Of a stretch of DNA of 14,210 nt, positions 6,474 to 14,088 are shown one piece after another (the stretch's first letter is position 1; the number at the start of each line of letters is the position of its first letter). The notes below the pieces were generated by a model. That model did no database searches and was not told where the DNA came from. It worked only from the letters and a program-made list of their open reading frames with translations. The DNA comes from an uncultured Flavobacteriales bacterium. GTDB lineage: Bacteria; Bacteroidota; Bacteroidia; Flavobacteriales_D; Sanyastnellaceae. The stretch is from assembly GCA_938092195.1 (NCBI GenBank), contig CALKHD010000044.1:1-14210 (forward strand), in the 5' to 3' direction. The translations under genes were made by a program, and so were the position numbers.

Positions 6474-7346
6474 ATGGAACAGCGTTCTACTTACCTCATC
6501 ATCATTGCCGCATTGGTCCTGACTGCAGGATATCTCGGTTATCAGGTTTCTGAGCAAGGGGCCACCATCGACAATCAGTCTGGTGAAATCATGTCTGGCA
6601 ATTTGGAGCGCGAGGCCATGGAGCTCGATTTGCAGCGCTTGCGTTTCAGTTATGACACGCTGCAGACAGAAAACTCGCTCATGATGGCTGAGATGTCTGC
6701 GCAACGCAGTGAAATCGAGGGCTTGATTAAGAAGGTTCGCGACCGCAATTACAGCGTGTCCAAACTCAAAAAAGAGTCCAATACGCTCAGGCGAATCATG
6801 CAGGGCTATGTGGTGACCATCGACTCGCTCAACCAAGCCAACATCGCTTTGCAACAGGAGAGAGACGACATGGCCGATCAAGTGGTGCAAGTCGAGGAAC
6901 GGAATGCCGATTTGCAGCGCCGCCAAGAAAACATGGAAGGCATCATTGAGGCGGGAAGGGTGCTTCAAGCCTTGGACCTGATGCCCATGGCCATCCGTGT
7001 AGCGAGCACGGGTTCACAAAGGGAAACCAAGAGGGCCAAGCGAGCTGAAATGATCAAGACCTGCTTCACCCTCATGGAAAACCGCATTGCGGAGAAGGGC
7101 CAAAGGGCTTTGTTTTTGGAAGTGGTGGACCCGAACGGACGCCTTCTTCCGCCCGGAGACCGAAGCCCTGTGGCCATGCCAAATGGCGAACCAGCTTCTG
7201 CCTCTCGCATGCTGGATTACAATGGGGAGCGCATGGAGGCGTGCATCTTCTTCACGGCAGCCGAGCCATTCGTGGAAGGCGTGTACACGGTGCATTTGGT
7301 CGACGACGGGCAGCGCATCGCCACCACAGACCTCATCTTGAGGTGA
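6474..7346 (+). CDS. Membrane-anchored coiled-coil protein, conserved Bacteroidota hypothetical
   Basis: The function is unknown. The 290-residue protein has a short cytoplasmic N-terminus, one transmembrane helix (YLIIIAALVLTAGYLGYQV, about 7-25), then a long charged helical stretch (about 40-165) with heptad-like spacing that should form a coiled coil. A compact C-terminal beta-rich domain covers about 190-290: MIKTCFTLMENRIAEKG, RALFLEVVDPNGRLLPPG, RMEACIFF, GVYTVHLVDDGQRIATTDL. This TM-coil-beta layout is common in Bacteroidota proteins annotated only as hypothetical. I start at ATG 6474 because the membrane helix follows directly; an upstream ATG in the same frame lies inside yraN. Its stop codon directly abuts that of the giant secreted protein on the other strand. 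It may share a transcript with yraN. Confidence 0.75.
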   Translation: MEQRSTYLIIIAALVLTAGYLGYQVSEQGATIDNQSGEIMSGNLEREAMELDLQRLRFSYDTLQTENSLMMAEMSAQRSEIEGLIKKVRDRNYSVSKLKKESNTLRRIMQGYVVTIDSLNQANIALQQERDDMADQVVQVEERNADLQRRQENMEGIIEAGRVLQALDLMPMAIRVASTGSQRETKRAKRAEMIKTCFTLMENRIAEKGQRALFLEVVDPNGRLLPPGDRSPVAMPNGEPASASRMLDYNGERMEACIFFTAAEPFVEGVYTVHLVDDGQRIATTDLILR

Positions 7347-7349
7347 TCA
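7344..7349. other. Abutting convergent stop codons (TGATCA)
   Basis: The plus-strand coiled-coil gene ends with TGA at 7344-7346. The minus-strand giant gene ends with TGA read from 7349 to 7347. Together they form the palindrome TGATCA with zero spacer. Any terminator hairpin must therefore lie inside one of the two coding regions. Confidence 0.95.
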
Positions 7350-10300
7350 GCGAATCAATGTGACTTTGCCCGTGCGGCGCTCTCTGCCTTTGCTGGTTGG
7401 GAAGTGAACCACCCATGTGAAGACCCCGGTTTGAGCGAGGTGTTGACCTTGGCCAACGCCATTCACCACAGAGGAAACGCCCGGCCCACCCACGCCACCT
7501 GTCCAATACGCCCTTGGGTCTTCTGAGGCCCAAATGCAAGCCCCCCATCGGTCCCAAACTTCAACGCGGTACCCGGGAAGAATGGTGGCGTCAGGTTGCC
7601 CTTGCAGGTATGTGCCTGTCCCATTCAACCAATGGCCCTCTGGTCGCCACCCATCGTTCACTCCATCTCCGTCGGGGGTGAAAGCCGAAGGCACGTAAAG
7701 GGGGTAGTTGAATTCAACCTCGACCACATCGGCAGACCGACACCCATGGATGTCGATGACGTGCAGGGTGAACGTCCCGTTTTCTTGCAGGACCACCTCT
7801 GGAATGAGGCAGTTTGAGCAAGACAGAGGGCCTTCAGGCGTCCACCAAATGGAGTCCAGCTCATCGCTTTGAACCGACCCATAAAGGAAGGTCGCCTCCA
7901 GCCAATCTTGTCGCTGATCCGGCCCGGCCTCGACCTCTGGACTGGGCCAGGTGTTCACGGTCACCTCGGCAGACGCCACGCACCCATCGGCGTTGGTCAC
8001 GTAAACGGTAAAGGTTTGCGGGGTTTCAGTGACGACTGTGGTTTGCGCAGCTGACGGGTTGGTGACCAGGCTTCCGGGGACCCATTGATAGGCGCTTCCT
8101 CCGGATGCAGAAACGGGGAAGGGCTCCCCAGCGCACACCTGCCCACCGGGGTCAGCAAAGGCCTCGGGCACGATCAGTTCAACGGTGACCTCATCGGTTC
8201 CTTCGCCGCACAAATTGGAGATGGTGACCGAGTAAGTGGTGGTCTCTGTGGGGGCCGCCACAGGGGTCTGACTGGCGGGGTTGTTGAGCCCGATGGTGGG
8301 GCTCCAAATCCAAGTGTTGCCGTCGTCGGCATTGAGGACGGTGGATTGACCAATGCACAGGGGAACGTTGGGGTAGATGCTGTCGCCAGGGGCAGCGGGG
8401 ACCACATCAACGGTGATGTCATGGTTGCGTTCGCACCCCTCTGCTGTGGTGATGACAACAGAGTATGTGGTCGTCATTGCGGGCGTGGCCAAGGGGCTGG
8501 ATGAGGTGGGGTCGGACAGGCCAGCTGTGGGGCTCCAAGCGTAGCTCCAGCTGGGGGCATCCGGGATGGGGCTGGTGACGGAAAGCTCAGTGCCGTCTCC
8601 CAAGCAGATTTGGGTGTCTTCACTGGGCGAGGTTTCCATGTTCACCACCTCGACTGTGATCTCCTCCGTGTTGGTGCCACACAGGGTTTCATCGGTCAAG
8701 GCATAGGTGGTGGTGGTGGTGGGTTCAGCTGTTGGGGTGGCCGAGTTTAGGTCACTTAAGCTGTTGGAGAATGCCCAAGAAAGGGTGCCATTGCCAGAGC
8801 CAACGAGCTCTACAGACTCCCCTGCGCAAATGGGATCAACAGGCTCAATGGTAGGTTCGGCTGCAGGTGCGATGGTGACAGCAACGTATGCGGTGTCGGC
8901 CTCAAGACAACCTGTGGTGTCTTGGGCAATCACCTCCACTTCAAACTCACCTGGGATGCCATACAGATGGAGAGGGGCCACTTCTTCGCTGAAGTTGGCA
9001 TCGCCAAAGTCCCAGATGAAGGCTGCAGGTCCGTTGGTGTTGTTTTCGAATTGAACCTCATCTCCCTGGCAGAATTGATCGGGCCCGTCGATGGAGATGT
9101 TGGCGTTGAGCTTGCCCAATTCGAATTTGAAAACCCCCATGTTGCAGTTGGGGCTCGGGTTGTTGGGGCTCCAAGCATTGTCGGTTGAGGGGAAGTCATT
9201 CATCCCACCGCAACCGGCGCATACGGATTGATAGACGGTGCCATTTTGATCGAACCGAGATGAACCGCCATCGACGTGCTCGTTGGAGAAGGGACCTCCG
9301 AAATAGGTAGCATAAACCAAGTCCGCAGCGTCTGGGGCCAGCACGGCTAGATAAAAGTCGCTGCCGTCTGTTCCGCTTTGAAAGGGGCTGTCTGTGGTGG
9401 GCAACCCGAAGGTGGTGCTGCCTGCCACATCGGCGGTTCCGCCAGTGGCATTGGTCTGTCCTCCCCAACCGCTGATGTAGACCTGTTGGCAGTCGCTGAC
9501 CAAAAAGGCGGTGGGGCTCAGGTCGATCCCCGGGCCTCCGGTTCCAATGGGGCTTTGCCACTCGATGTCGCTCAAGTCAGGGAGGAAGCAGGTGATGTAT
9601 TGACCGCTGCCTGGGTTGGAATAGACATCGCCGATGGCGGTCATGCCTCCTCGGGCCTGCCCATATGCGTAAGGCCTTCCCGACTCATCCCTTTGAACGA
9701 AGTACACTTGGTCGTAATCGGCCAGGCCATGGTAGGTCCCAAATTGAACGGTAAGCGCGTCGGGACCCGCATTGAATTGTGCGATCCACCCATCGATGTT
9801 GCCGGCTGGGGCTGGCTGAATGCTGCCTCCAGGCAAGGGCAAATCAGCCGAAGACGTGCCTCCGCCCACCATCATTTCGAGGCTGCCAAAAGCGCCGAAG
9901 CTGGCGTCGGGCGCGACCTCAACACTGTAGGCGGCATCGTTGCCACTTCCACCAAATGTGCGCCCGCAAAGCAGGGTGGTGAGGTCGGCGTCAAATCCGG
10001 CGACCAGCGCATCGTAGCCACCAGCATGGGCGGGGCTTCCCGGCATGTTCAGGTCTGGCGAAGTTGTGGTCGTAGCGATCCATACCGTGCCCGCTGGACC
10101 AATGTCCACTTGCCCCCTGTAGTTGTCCCCGAAATTGGCGCGCAGACCAGCGGCATTGTTGAGGCCGTCTGTTCCTGTTCCCCCGAAATAAGTGGCGGCT
10201 TCCAGCGTGAAGTCTTGGGCGTTGAAGCTGGCCAAGTATGCATCCACACCGTTGGGTTGGGTGTCCACTCCATAGACGGTGACGTCGGTGGCTGGGCCTG

Positions 10301-11363
10301 CTGCTAAATTGGATTGGTGGGCGTTGGCTGTGGAAGGAAAATCACTGGACCCAGTGGTCCCAAAGAGCACGATGCGTCCCCAGGTTTCATTGTATGCGAG
10401 GCTGTGCGGAATGTCGGCGTGCTGCCCCCCCAAATAGGTGCTGTACAACAAGCTGCTGCCGTCGTCACTGAACACGGTGAGGGCCGTGTGGCTGATTCCG
10501 TCCTCGAAAACCCCCATGAACTCTTGCACGGCATCTGCGGTGGTGGGGTACCCAGGGGCAAAGGCAACTGCCCCTCCGACCAAGGAGCCACCAGGTCCAT
10601 TGCTGGCGGTGGTTCCAAAGTTGTCTCCTGTCGATCCCGCATAGGTTGAAAAGGTGATTTCTGGGTCCAGCACCAACGGCAGGGTTGGGTCGTGTTCACC
10701 CAAGGCCAAGGCGACTGTGTTTCCCCGCACTTGATAGCGACAAGGCACTGTTTTCATGGCACCTTCAGTGGAGAGCTGATAAGCAAATGGCGGCGCAAGC
10801 TGGGCGTTGAAACCCGGTCCTTTATGCAGAGGGTGGATGAGGTCCAAACCGCCATCGGACCTCACTTTGGGGTGTACCCCAGCATATTCCCATGCGACCA
10901 CGGTGGGGTCGGCTCCTGGAGAAACGGTGAGTTCAAATTTGGCATTTCCAGAGCGTGTGCCGCGCCAACGAAGGGCGATTCCAGGCCAAAGGTTTTGGGT
11001 TTCGATGCGCTTGGCTGGCTGCACGTTTTCGGCCCATTGGGTGGCATCATTGGAGAGGTAGAAATGAATCCGATCTTGTTCGGTTTCGAACGCCGACCAA
11101 CTTGAAGGCTCGCTCGGAGATGCTTGAAGCCATTTGGCTTGCCACATCACCCCGCGTTTGGAACCGGTGTGGTGATCGCCTTCTTCGGAAGGGGCCCATT
11201 GCCAGCTGGTCCAGCCATCGGATTCGACTTGAACACCGCCACTGATCACCTCTGCGCGATGGTGGACATGGGCTGGCCATTGTCCTTTGTTGGGCACAAA
11301 TCGGACCTGGGCCGACAGGGTTGTGGCCAACAGCAGAAATATGGATGTGACCAAGCGCACCAT
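7347..11363 (-). CDS. Giant T9SS-exported cell-surface protein: DUF7948-like, SBBP-like repeats, PKD, Ig-like repeats, CHU_C sorting domain
   Basis: This 1338-residue protein is predicted to cross the inner membrane by Sec and the outer membrane by the type IX system. The signal peptide is MVRLVTSIFLLLATTLSAQ. Residues about 20-232 resemble DUF7948 (FVPNKGQWPAHV near the start). About 234-750 carry SBBP-like beta-propeller repeats (STYLGG, ATYFGG, RTFGGSGNDAAYSV, GWGGQTN) and a Cys-rich SVCAGCGGMNDFP. A PKD domain follows at about 756-831 (FIWDFGD). Five Ig-like modules occupy about 841-1218, and the C-terminus (1220-1338) is CHU_C / type B sorting: VPSAFTPDGDGVND, VWDRWG, final GKVTLIR. Likely roles are surface adhesion or matrix; the ligand is unknown. 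I start at ATG 11361-11363 because the signal peptide begins there; a TTG at 11420 would overlap the gpsA stop. It lies 53 bp after gpsA. Confidence 0.92.
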   Translation of the reverse strand: MVRLVTSIFLLLATTLSAQVRFVPNKGQWPAHVHHRAEVISGGVQVESDGWTSWQWAPSEEGDHHTGSKRGVMWQAKWLQASPSEPSSWSAFETEQDRIHFYLSNDATQWAENVQPAKRIETQNLWPGIALRWRGTRSGNAKFELTVSPGADPTVVAWEYAGVHPKVRSDGGLDLIHPLHKGPGFNAQLAPPFAYQLSTEGAMKTVPCRYQVRGNTVALALGEHDPTLPLVLDPEITFSTYAGSTGDNFGTTASNGPGGSLVGGAVAFAPGYPTTADAVQEFMGVFEDGISHTALTVFSDDGSSLLYSTYLGGQHADIPHSLAYNETWGRIVLFGTTGSSDFPSTANAHQSNLAAGPATDVTVYGVDTQPNGVDAYLASFNAQDFTLEAATYFGGTGTDGLNNAAGLRANFGDNYRGQVDIGPAGTVWIATTTTSPDLNMPGSPAHAGGYDALVAGFDADLTTLLCGRTFGGSGNDAAYSVEVAPDASFGAFGSLEMMVGGGTSSADLPLPGGSIQPAPAGNIDGWIAQFNAGPDALTVQFGTYHGLADYDQVYFVQRDESGRPYAYGQARGGMTAIGDVYSNPGSGQYITCFLPDLSDIEWQSPIGTGGPGIDLSPTAFLVSDCQQVYISGWGGQTNATGGTADVAGSTTFGLPTTDSPFQSGTDGSDFYLAVLAPDAADLVYATYFGGPFSNEHVDGGSSRFDQNGTVYQSVCAGCGGMNDFPSTDNAWSPNNPSPNCNMGVFKFELGKLNANISIDGPDQFCQGDEVQFENNTNGPAAFIWDFGDANFSEEVAPLHLYGIPGEFEVEVIAQDTTGCLEADTAYVAVTIAPAAEPTIEPVDPICAGESVELVGSGNGTLSWAFSNSLSDLNSATPTAEPTTTTTYALTDETLCGTNTEEITVEVVNMETSPSEDTQICLGDGTELSVTSPIPDAPSWSYAWSPTAGLSDPTSSSPLATPAMTTTYSVVITTAEGCERNHDITVDVVPAAPGDSIYPNVPLCIGQSTVLNADDGNTWIWSPTIGLNNPASQTPVAAPTETTTYSVTISNLCGEGTDEVTVELIVPEAFADPGGQVCAGEPFPVSASGGSAYQWVPGSLVTNPSAAQTTVVTETPQTFTVYVTNADGCVASAEVTVNTWPSPEVEAGPDQRQDWLEATFLYGSVQSDELDSIWWTPEGPLSCSNCLIPEVVLQENGTFTLHVIDIHGCRSADVVEVEFNYPLYVPSAFTPDGDGVNDGWRPEGHWLNGTGTYLQGQPDATILPGYRVEVWDRWGACIWASEDPRAYWTGGVGGPGVSSVVNGVGQGQHLAQTGVFTWVVHFPTSKGRERRTGKVTLIR
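7350..7706 (-). other. CHU_C / type B T9SS sorting domain
   Basis: These bases encode the C-terminal ~119 residues of the giant protein. The signature elements are VPSAFTPDGDGVNDGW, then YRVEVWDRWGACIWASED, WTGG, GVFTWVVHF and the terminal GKVTLIR. They match the gliding-motility-associated C-terminal (type B) domain, which directs export through the type IX secretion system and release or attachment at the cell surface. An insertion of about 17 residues, rich in Gly and Val, sits between WTGG and the GVFTW strand. Confidence 0.9.
7950..8843 (-). repeat. Four tandem Ig-like protein modules inside the T9SS cargo
   Basis: Four consecutive modules of about 65-78 residues share one plan. Each has a Cys in (I/V/L)C(A/L/I)G, a core centred on WSPT-GL or an equivalent, a Thr-rich TTTTYxVT strand, and a second Cys in GC or CG before a closing VTVxV strand. 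The paired cysteines probably form a disulfide. A fifth, more divergent module lies just beyond (about 7710-7943). At DNA level the repeats are diverged, so this is an old domain expansion, not a recent tandem duplication. Confidence 0.75.
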
Positions 11364-11416
11364 GTGTTGAACAAGTTCGGGAAGCTTTTCGTTGCCCCAA
11401 CGGGCAAATCGGGAGA

Positions 11417-12439
11417 TCAATGAATGCGATCGGCGAGGATGCGCATTTCAATGGAGGGTGCGATGCGCTCGTGAAGAATGCGGTAAACACACTCTGCAAC
11501 AGGCATGGGGACGTCAAACTTCTGGTTGATCACATGGATGCCCAGAGCTGCGGGATAGCCTTCGGCCACCATGTCCATTTCGACCAAGGCACCTTGAACG
11601 CGATAGCCCTTGCCGACCATGGTTCCCAAGGTTCGGTTTCGGCTGTGCGGGGAGTAAGCGGTGACCAGCAAGTCTCCGAGATAGGCCGACGCGCTGACAT
11701 CTCGTGACGTTTCGTTGACGGCATTCAGAAAACGCCCCGTCTCTTTCAGCGCATTGGAGATCAAAACGGCGATGAAGTTGTCCCCCAGTCCCATGCCGTG
11801 AGCGATTCCAGCCGCAACGGCATAGATGTTTTTGAGGACTGCAGCGAGCTCGATCCCAAAAATGTCGTCGGTGGTGTGGGTCCTCAGCCAGGGACTGCTC
11901 AATCGATCGGCCATGACCTTGGCGAAGTGTTCGTTGGAGCAAGCCAAGGTGAGGTATGTCCAATTCTCTCGGGCCACCTCTTCTGCGTGGCTGGGTCCTG
12001 CAATCAAACCGATGCGGCCATAAGGGACCCCCAACTCTTTGTGGAGGTAGCGCGCGGGAATGTGATGCTCATCGGTCACCAGCCCCTTCACTGCGTTGAA
12101 CACGATTTTTTTGTTCAACCCCGTGACCTTGTTGCCGCGAAGTGCATCGTCGAGGTACGCGCTTGGAACAGCCAAAATCAAGACGTCGCTTTGGTCCACG
12201 ACAGCTTGAATGTCTGTGGTCATGTTCAGCCGTTCCACTGGCAGAGACAGGCTTCTTAGATAGAGGGGGTTGTGTCCTGTTTTGGCAATGTGGTCCAGGG
12301 AGGTTTCGCGCCGAACCCACCAGTTGACGGGGTGTTCCGACGCAATTTCATCCCGAGCAAACAACAGGGCGAGGGCGGTTGCCCAGCTTCCACTTCCGAT
12401 GATGCCAATGCGCTCTGTGGGTGGGGCTTGAACGGCCAT
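11417..12439 (-). CDS. gpsA: NAD(P)H-dependent glycerol-3-phosphate dehydrogenase
   Basis: GpsA reduces dihydroxyacetone phosphate to sn-glycerol-3-phosphate, the backbone for phospholipids; it is cytosolic. The 340-residue product shows IGIIGSGSWATALALLF (11-27, Rossmann glycine motif, normally GAGSWGTAL), ILAVPS (88-93), NAVKGL with Lys118 (115-120), IAGPSHAEEVA (146-156) and GIELAAVLKNIYAVAAGIAH with the catalytic Lys203. GLGDN (217-221) and YLGDLLVTAYSPHSRNRTLG (253-272) complete the pattern of the family C-terminal domain. I start at ATG 12437-12439, ten residues before the Rossmann strand; the frame stays open to 12613, but that would overlap glyS. It diverges from glyS across 94 bp and is followed 53 bp later by the giant secreted protein on the same strand. 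Confidence 0.95.
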   Translation of the reverse strand: MAVQAPPTERIGIIGSGSWATALALLFARDEIASEHPVNWWVRRETSLDHIAKTGHNPLYLRSLSLPVERLNMTTDIQAVVDQSDVLILAVPSAYLDDALRGNKVTGLNKKIVFNAVKGLVTDEHHIPARYLHKELGVPYGRIGLIAGPSHAEEVARENWTYLTLACSNEHFAKVMADRLSSPWLRTHTTDDIFGIELAAVLKNIYAVAAGIAHGMGLGDNFIAVLISNALKETGRFLNAVNETSRDVSASAYLGDLLVTAYSPHSRNRTLGTMVGKGYRVQGALVEMDMVAEGYPAALGIHVINQKFDVPMPVAECVYRILHERIAPSIEMRILADRIH

Positions 12440-12472
12440 GGCCACAAGGTACGCAGGTGCGCTTGTAAGGCC

Positions 12473-12480
12473 TATTTTTG
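12473..12480 (+). promoter_or_regulatory. Candidate -7 promoter box for glyS-pgk
   Basis: TATTTTTG followed by C is an exact match to the Bacteroidota -7 consensus TAnnTTTG. It lies in the 94-bp divergent gap, 53 bp before the chosen glyS ATG at 12534. No TTTG -33 element sits at 17-20 bp upstream. I found no comparable match on the minus strand for gpsA; a poorer TACCTTGT lies at 12443-12450. Confidence 0.45.
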
Positions 12481-12533
12481 CGGGCTCAGGGGTGCAATGT
12501 TCACCCCCCATCAAACCCTCGACCCCTTTTGAT

Positions 12534-14069
12534 ATGGCCCAACAGGACGACCACCTGAAGCGCGTGATTGGACACGCCAAGGAATACGGCTTTGTGTTCC
12601 CCTCCAGTGACATCTACGACGGATTGAGCGCGGCATACGATTATGGCCAGCTCGGGGTAGAGCTGAAGAACAACATCAAGTCTTATTGGTGGACCGCCAT
12701 GGTTCGCATGCATGAAAACATTGTGGGCTTGGACGCCAGCATTTTCATGCACCCCACCACATGGAAGGCTTCGGGACATGTGGATGCGTTCAACGACCCA
12801 CTGATCGACAACAAAGACAGCAAGAAGCGCTACCGAGCCGACGTCCTGATTGAGGACCACATTGGCAAGATTGAAGCCAAAATTGCCAAGGATGTGGCCA
12901 AGGCTTCCAAGAAGTTTGGCGACGCTTTTGATGAGGCTCAATTCCGGGAGACCAACGGGAATTGCGTCCGTCGGCAAGCGGAAATCGACGGCATCAATGA
13001 GCGGTTCAAGACGGCCATGAACGCGGAAGACCTGGACGCGGTCAAGCAATTGATTGTGGACTTGGGCATCAAGGACCCTGAGACGGGGTCCGCCAACTGG
13101 ACGGACGTGAGACAGTTCAACCTCATGTTCAAGACAGAGCTGGGCGCTGTGAGCGGGGACGCGGGTGTGATTTACCTGCGCCCGGAGACGGCCCAGGGCA
13201 TCTTCGTCAACTTCTTGAACGTTCAGAAATCCGGTCGGATGAAGTTGCCTTTTGGAATCGCCCAGATTGGAAAGGCATTTCGAAATGAGATCATCGCCCG
13301 CCAGTTCATCTTTCGCATGCGGGAGTTTGAGCAAATGGAGATGCAATTCTTTGTCCCTCCCGGCGACCAAGGAAAGTGGTACGAATACTGGAAAGAGGCC
13401 CGCATTCAGTGGCACAAATCTTTGGGGTTGGGCGATGGCTCATACCGTTTCCATGATCACATTAAAATGGCGCACTATGCAGATGCAGCGTGTGACATCG
13501 AGTTCAATTTCCCCATGGGATTCAAGGAGCTGGAGGGCATTCACAGCCGCACAGACTTTGACCTGAACGCACACGAAGAGCACAGTGGCAGAAAGCTTCG
13601 CTACTACGACCCCGAGAGAGAGGAAAGCTATGTGCCTTACGTCATCGAAACCTCCATTGGCTTGGACCGCATGTTCTTGGCGGTTTTGTCCAGTGCATTG
13701 AGGAATGAGACCCTGGCAGATGGCTCCGAGAGGGTGGTGATGAGCATTCCACCCGCGTTGGCCCCCGTGAAGGTGGCCGTGCTCCCCCTCTTGAAAAAAG
13801 ACGGGCTGCCAGAAAAGGCGCGTGAAGTGATGGACCGACTGAAGTTGGATCACAGCGTTCAGTACGACGAGAAGGATGCCATCGGCCGCCGGTACCGCAG
13901 GCAGGACGCCATTGGCACCCCTCTTTGTATCACCATTGACCATGACACGCTGGACGACCAGGCCGTGACTTTGCGCGACCGCGATACCATGGAACAAATT
14001 CGTGTGCCCATCACCGAGCTTTCGTCCCGCGTGGCGGAGCGCGTGGGTTGGTCCACCCTCTTCTCCTGA
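12534..14069 (+). CDS. glyS: Glycyl-tRNA synthetase (class II, homodimeric alpha2 type)
   Basis: The enzyme charges tRNA-Gly with glycine. At 511 residues it is the single-chain, eukaryote/archaea-like alpha2 form found in Bacteroidota, not the alpha-beta form of E. coli. AKEYGFVFPSSDIYDGLSAA (15-34) is the typical N-terminus. RPETAQGIF (216-224), PFGIAQIGKAFRNEI (239-253, class II motif 2 region), FRMREFEQMEMQFF (260-273) and ETSIGLDRM (372-380, motif 3) form the catalytic core. A C-terminal anticodon-binding domain follows (PPALAPVKVAVLPL and GRRYRRQDAIGTP). The helical insertion at about 105-180 is usual for this type. I start at ATG 12534 because the frame upstream runs into gpsA and adds no family sequence. 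pgk begins 19 bp after its stop, so the two are probably co-transcribed. Confidence 0.96.
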   Translation: MAQQDDHLKRVIGHAKEYGFVFPSSDIYDGLSAAYDYGQLGVELKNNIKSYWWTAMVRMHENIVGLDASIFMHPTTWKASGHVDAFNDPLIDNKDSKKRYRADVLIEDHIGKIEAKIAKDVAKASKKFGDAFDEAQFRETNGNCVRRQAEIDGINERFKTAMNAEDLDAVKQLIVDLGIKDPETGSANWTDVRQFNLMFKTELGAVSGDAGVIYLRPETAQGIFVNFLNVQKSGRMKLPFGIAQIGKAFRNEIIARQFIFRMREFEQMEMQFFVPPGDQGKWYEYWKEARIQWHKSLGLGDGSYRFHDHIKMAHYADAACDIEFNFPMGFKELEGIHSRTDFDLNAHEEHSGRKLRYYDPEREESYVPYVIETSIGLDRMFLAVLSSALRNETLADGSERVVMSIPPALAPVKVAVLPLLKKDGLPEKAREVMDRLKLDHSVQYDEKDAIGRRYRRQDAIGTPLCITIDHDTLDDQAVTLRDRDTMEQIRVPITELSSRVAERVGWSTLFS

Positions 14070-14088
14070 CCCCATCCCATTCAGAATA

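Noticed and set aside
9378..10307. Long open frame (309 codons) on the plus strand opposite the giant gene; similar long antisense frames lie opposite the pseudouridine synthase (3882-4649) and glyS (12501-13415).
   Set aside because: These are shadows favoured by GC-rich codon use. Their translations show no recognisable domains, and each lies fully or almost fully opposite a well-supported gene.
11364..11420. A TTG start at 11420 would overlap the gpsA stop and couple the giant protein to gpsA.
   Set aside because: It would put 19 extra residues before an otherwise ideal signal peptide beginning at ATG 11363.
12440..12613. The gpsA frame stays open 174 bp upstream of the chosen ATG.
   Set aside because: The extra residues overlap the glyS start, match no GpsA N-terminus, and the chosen ATG sits correctly before the Rossmann motif.
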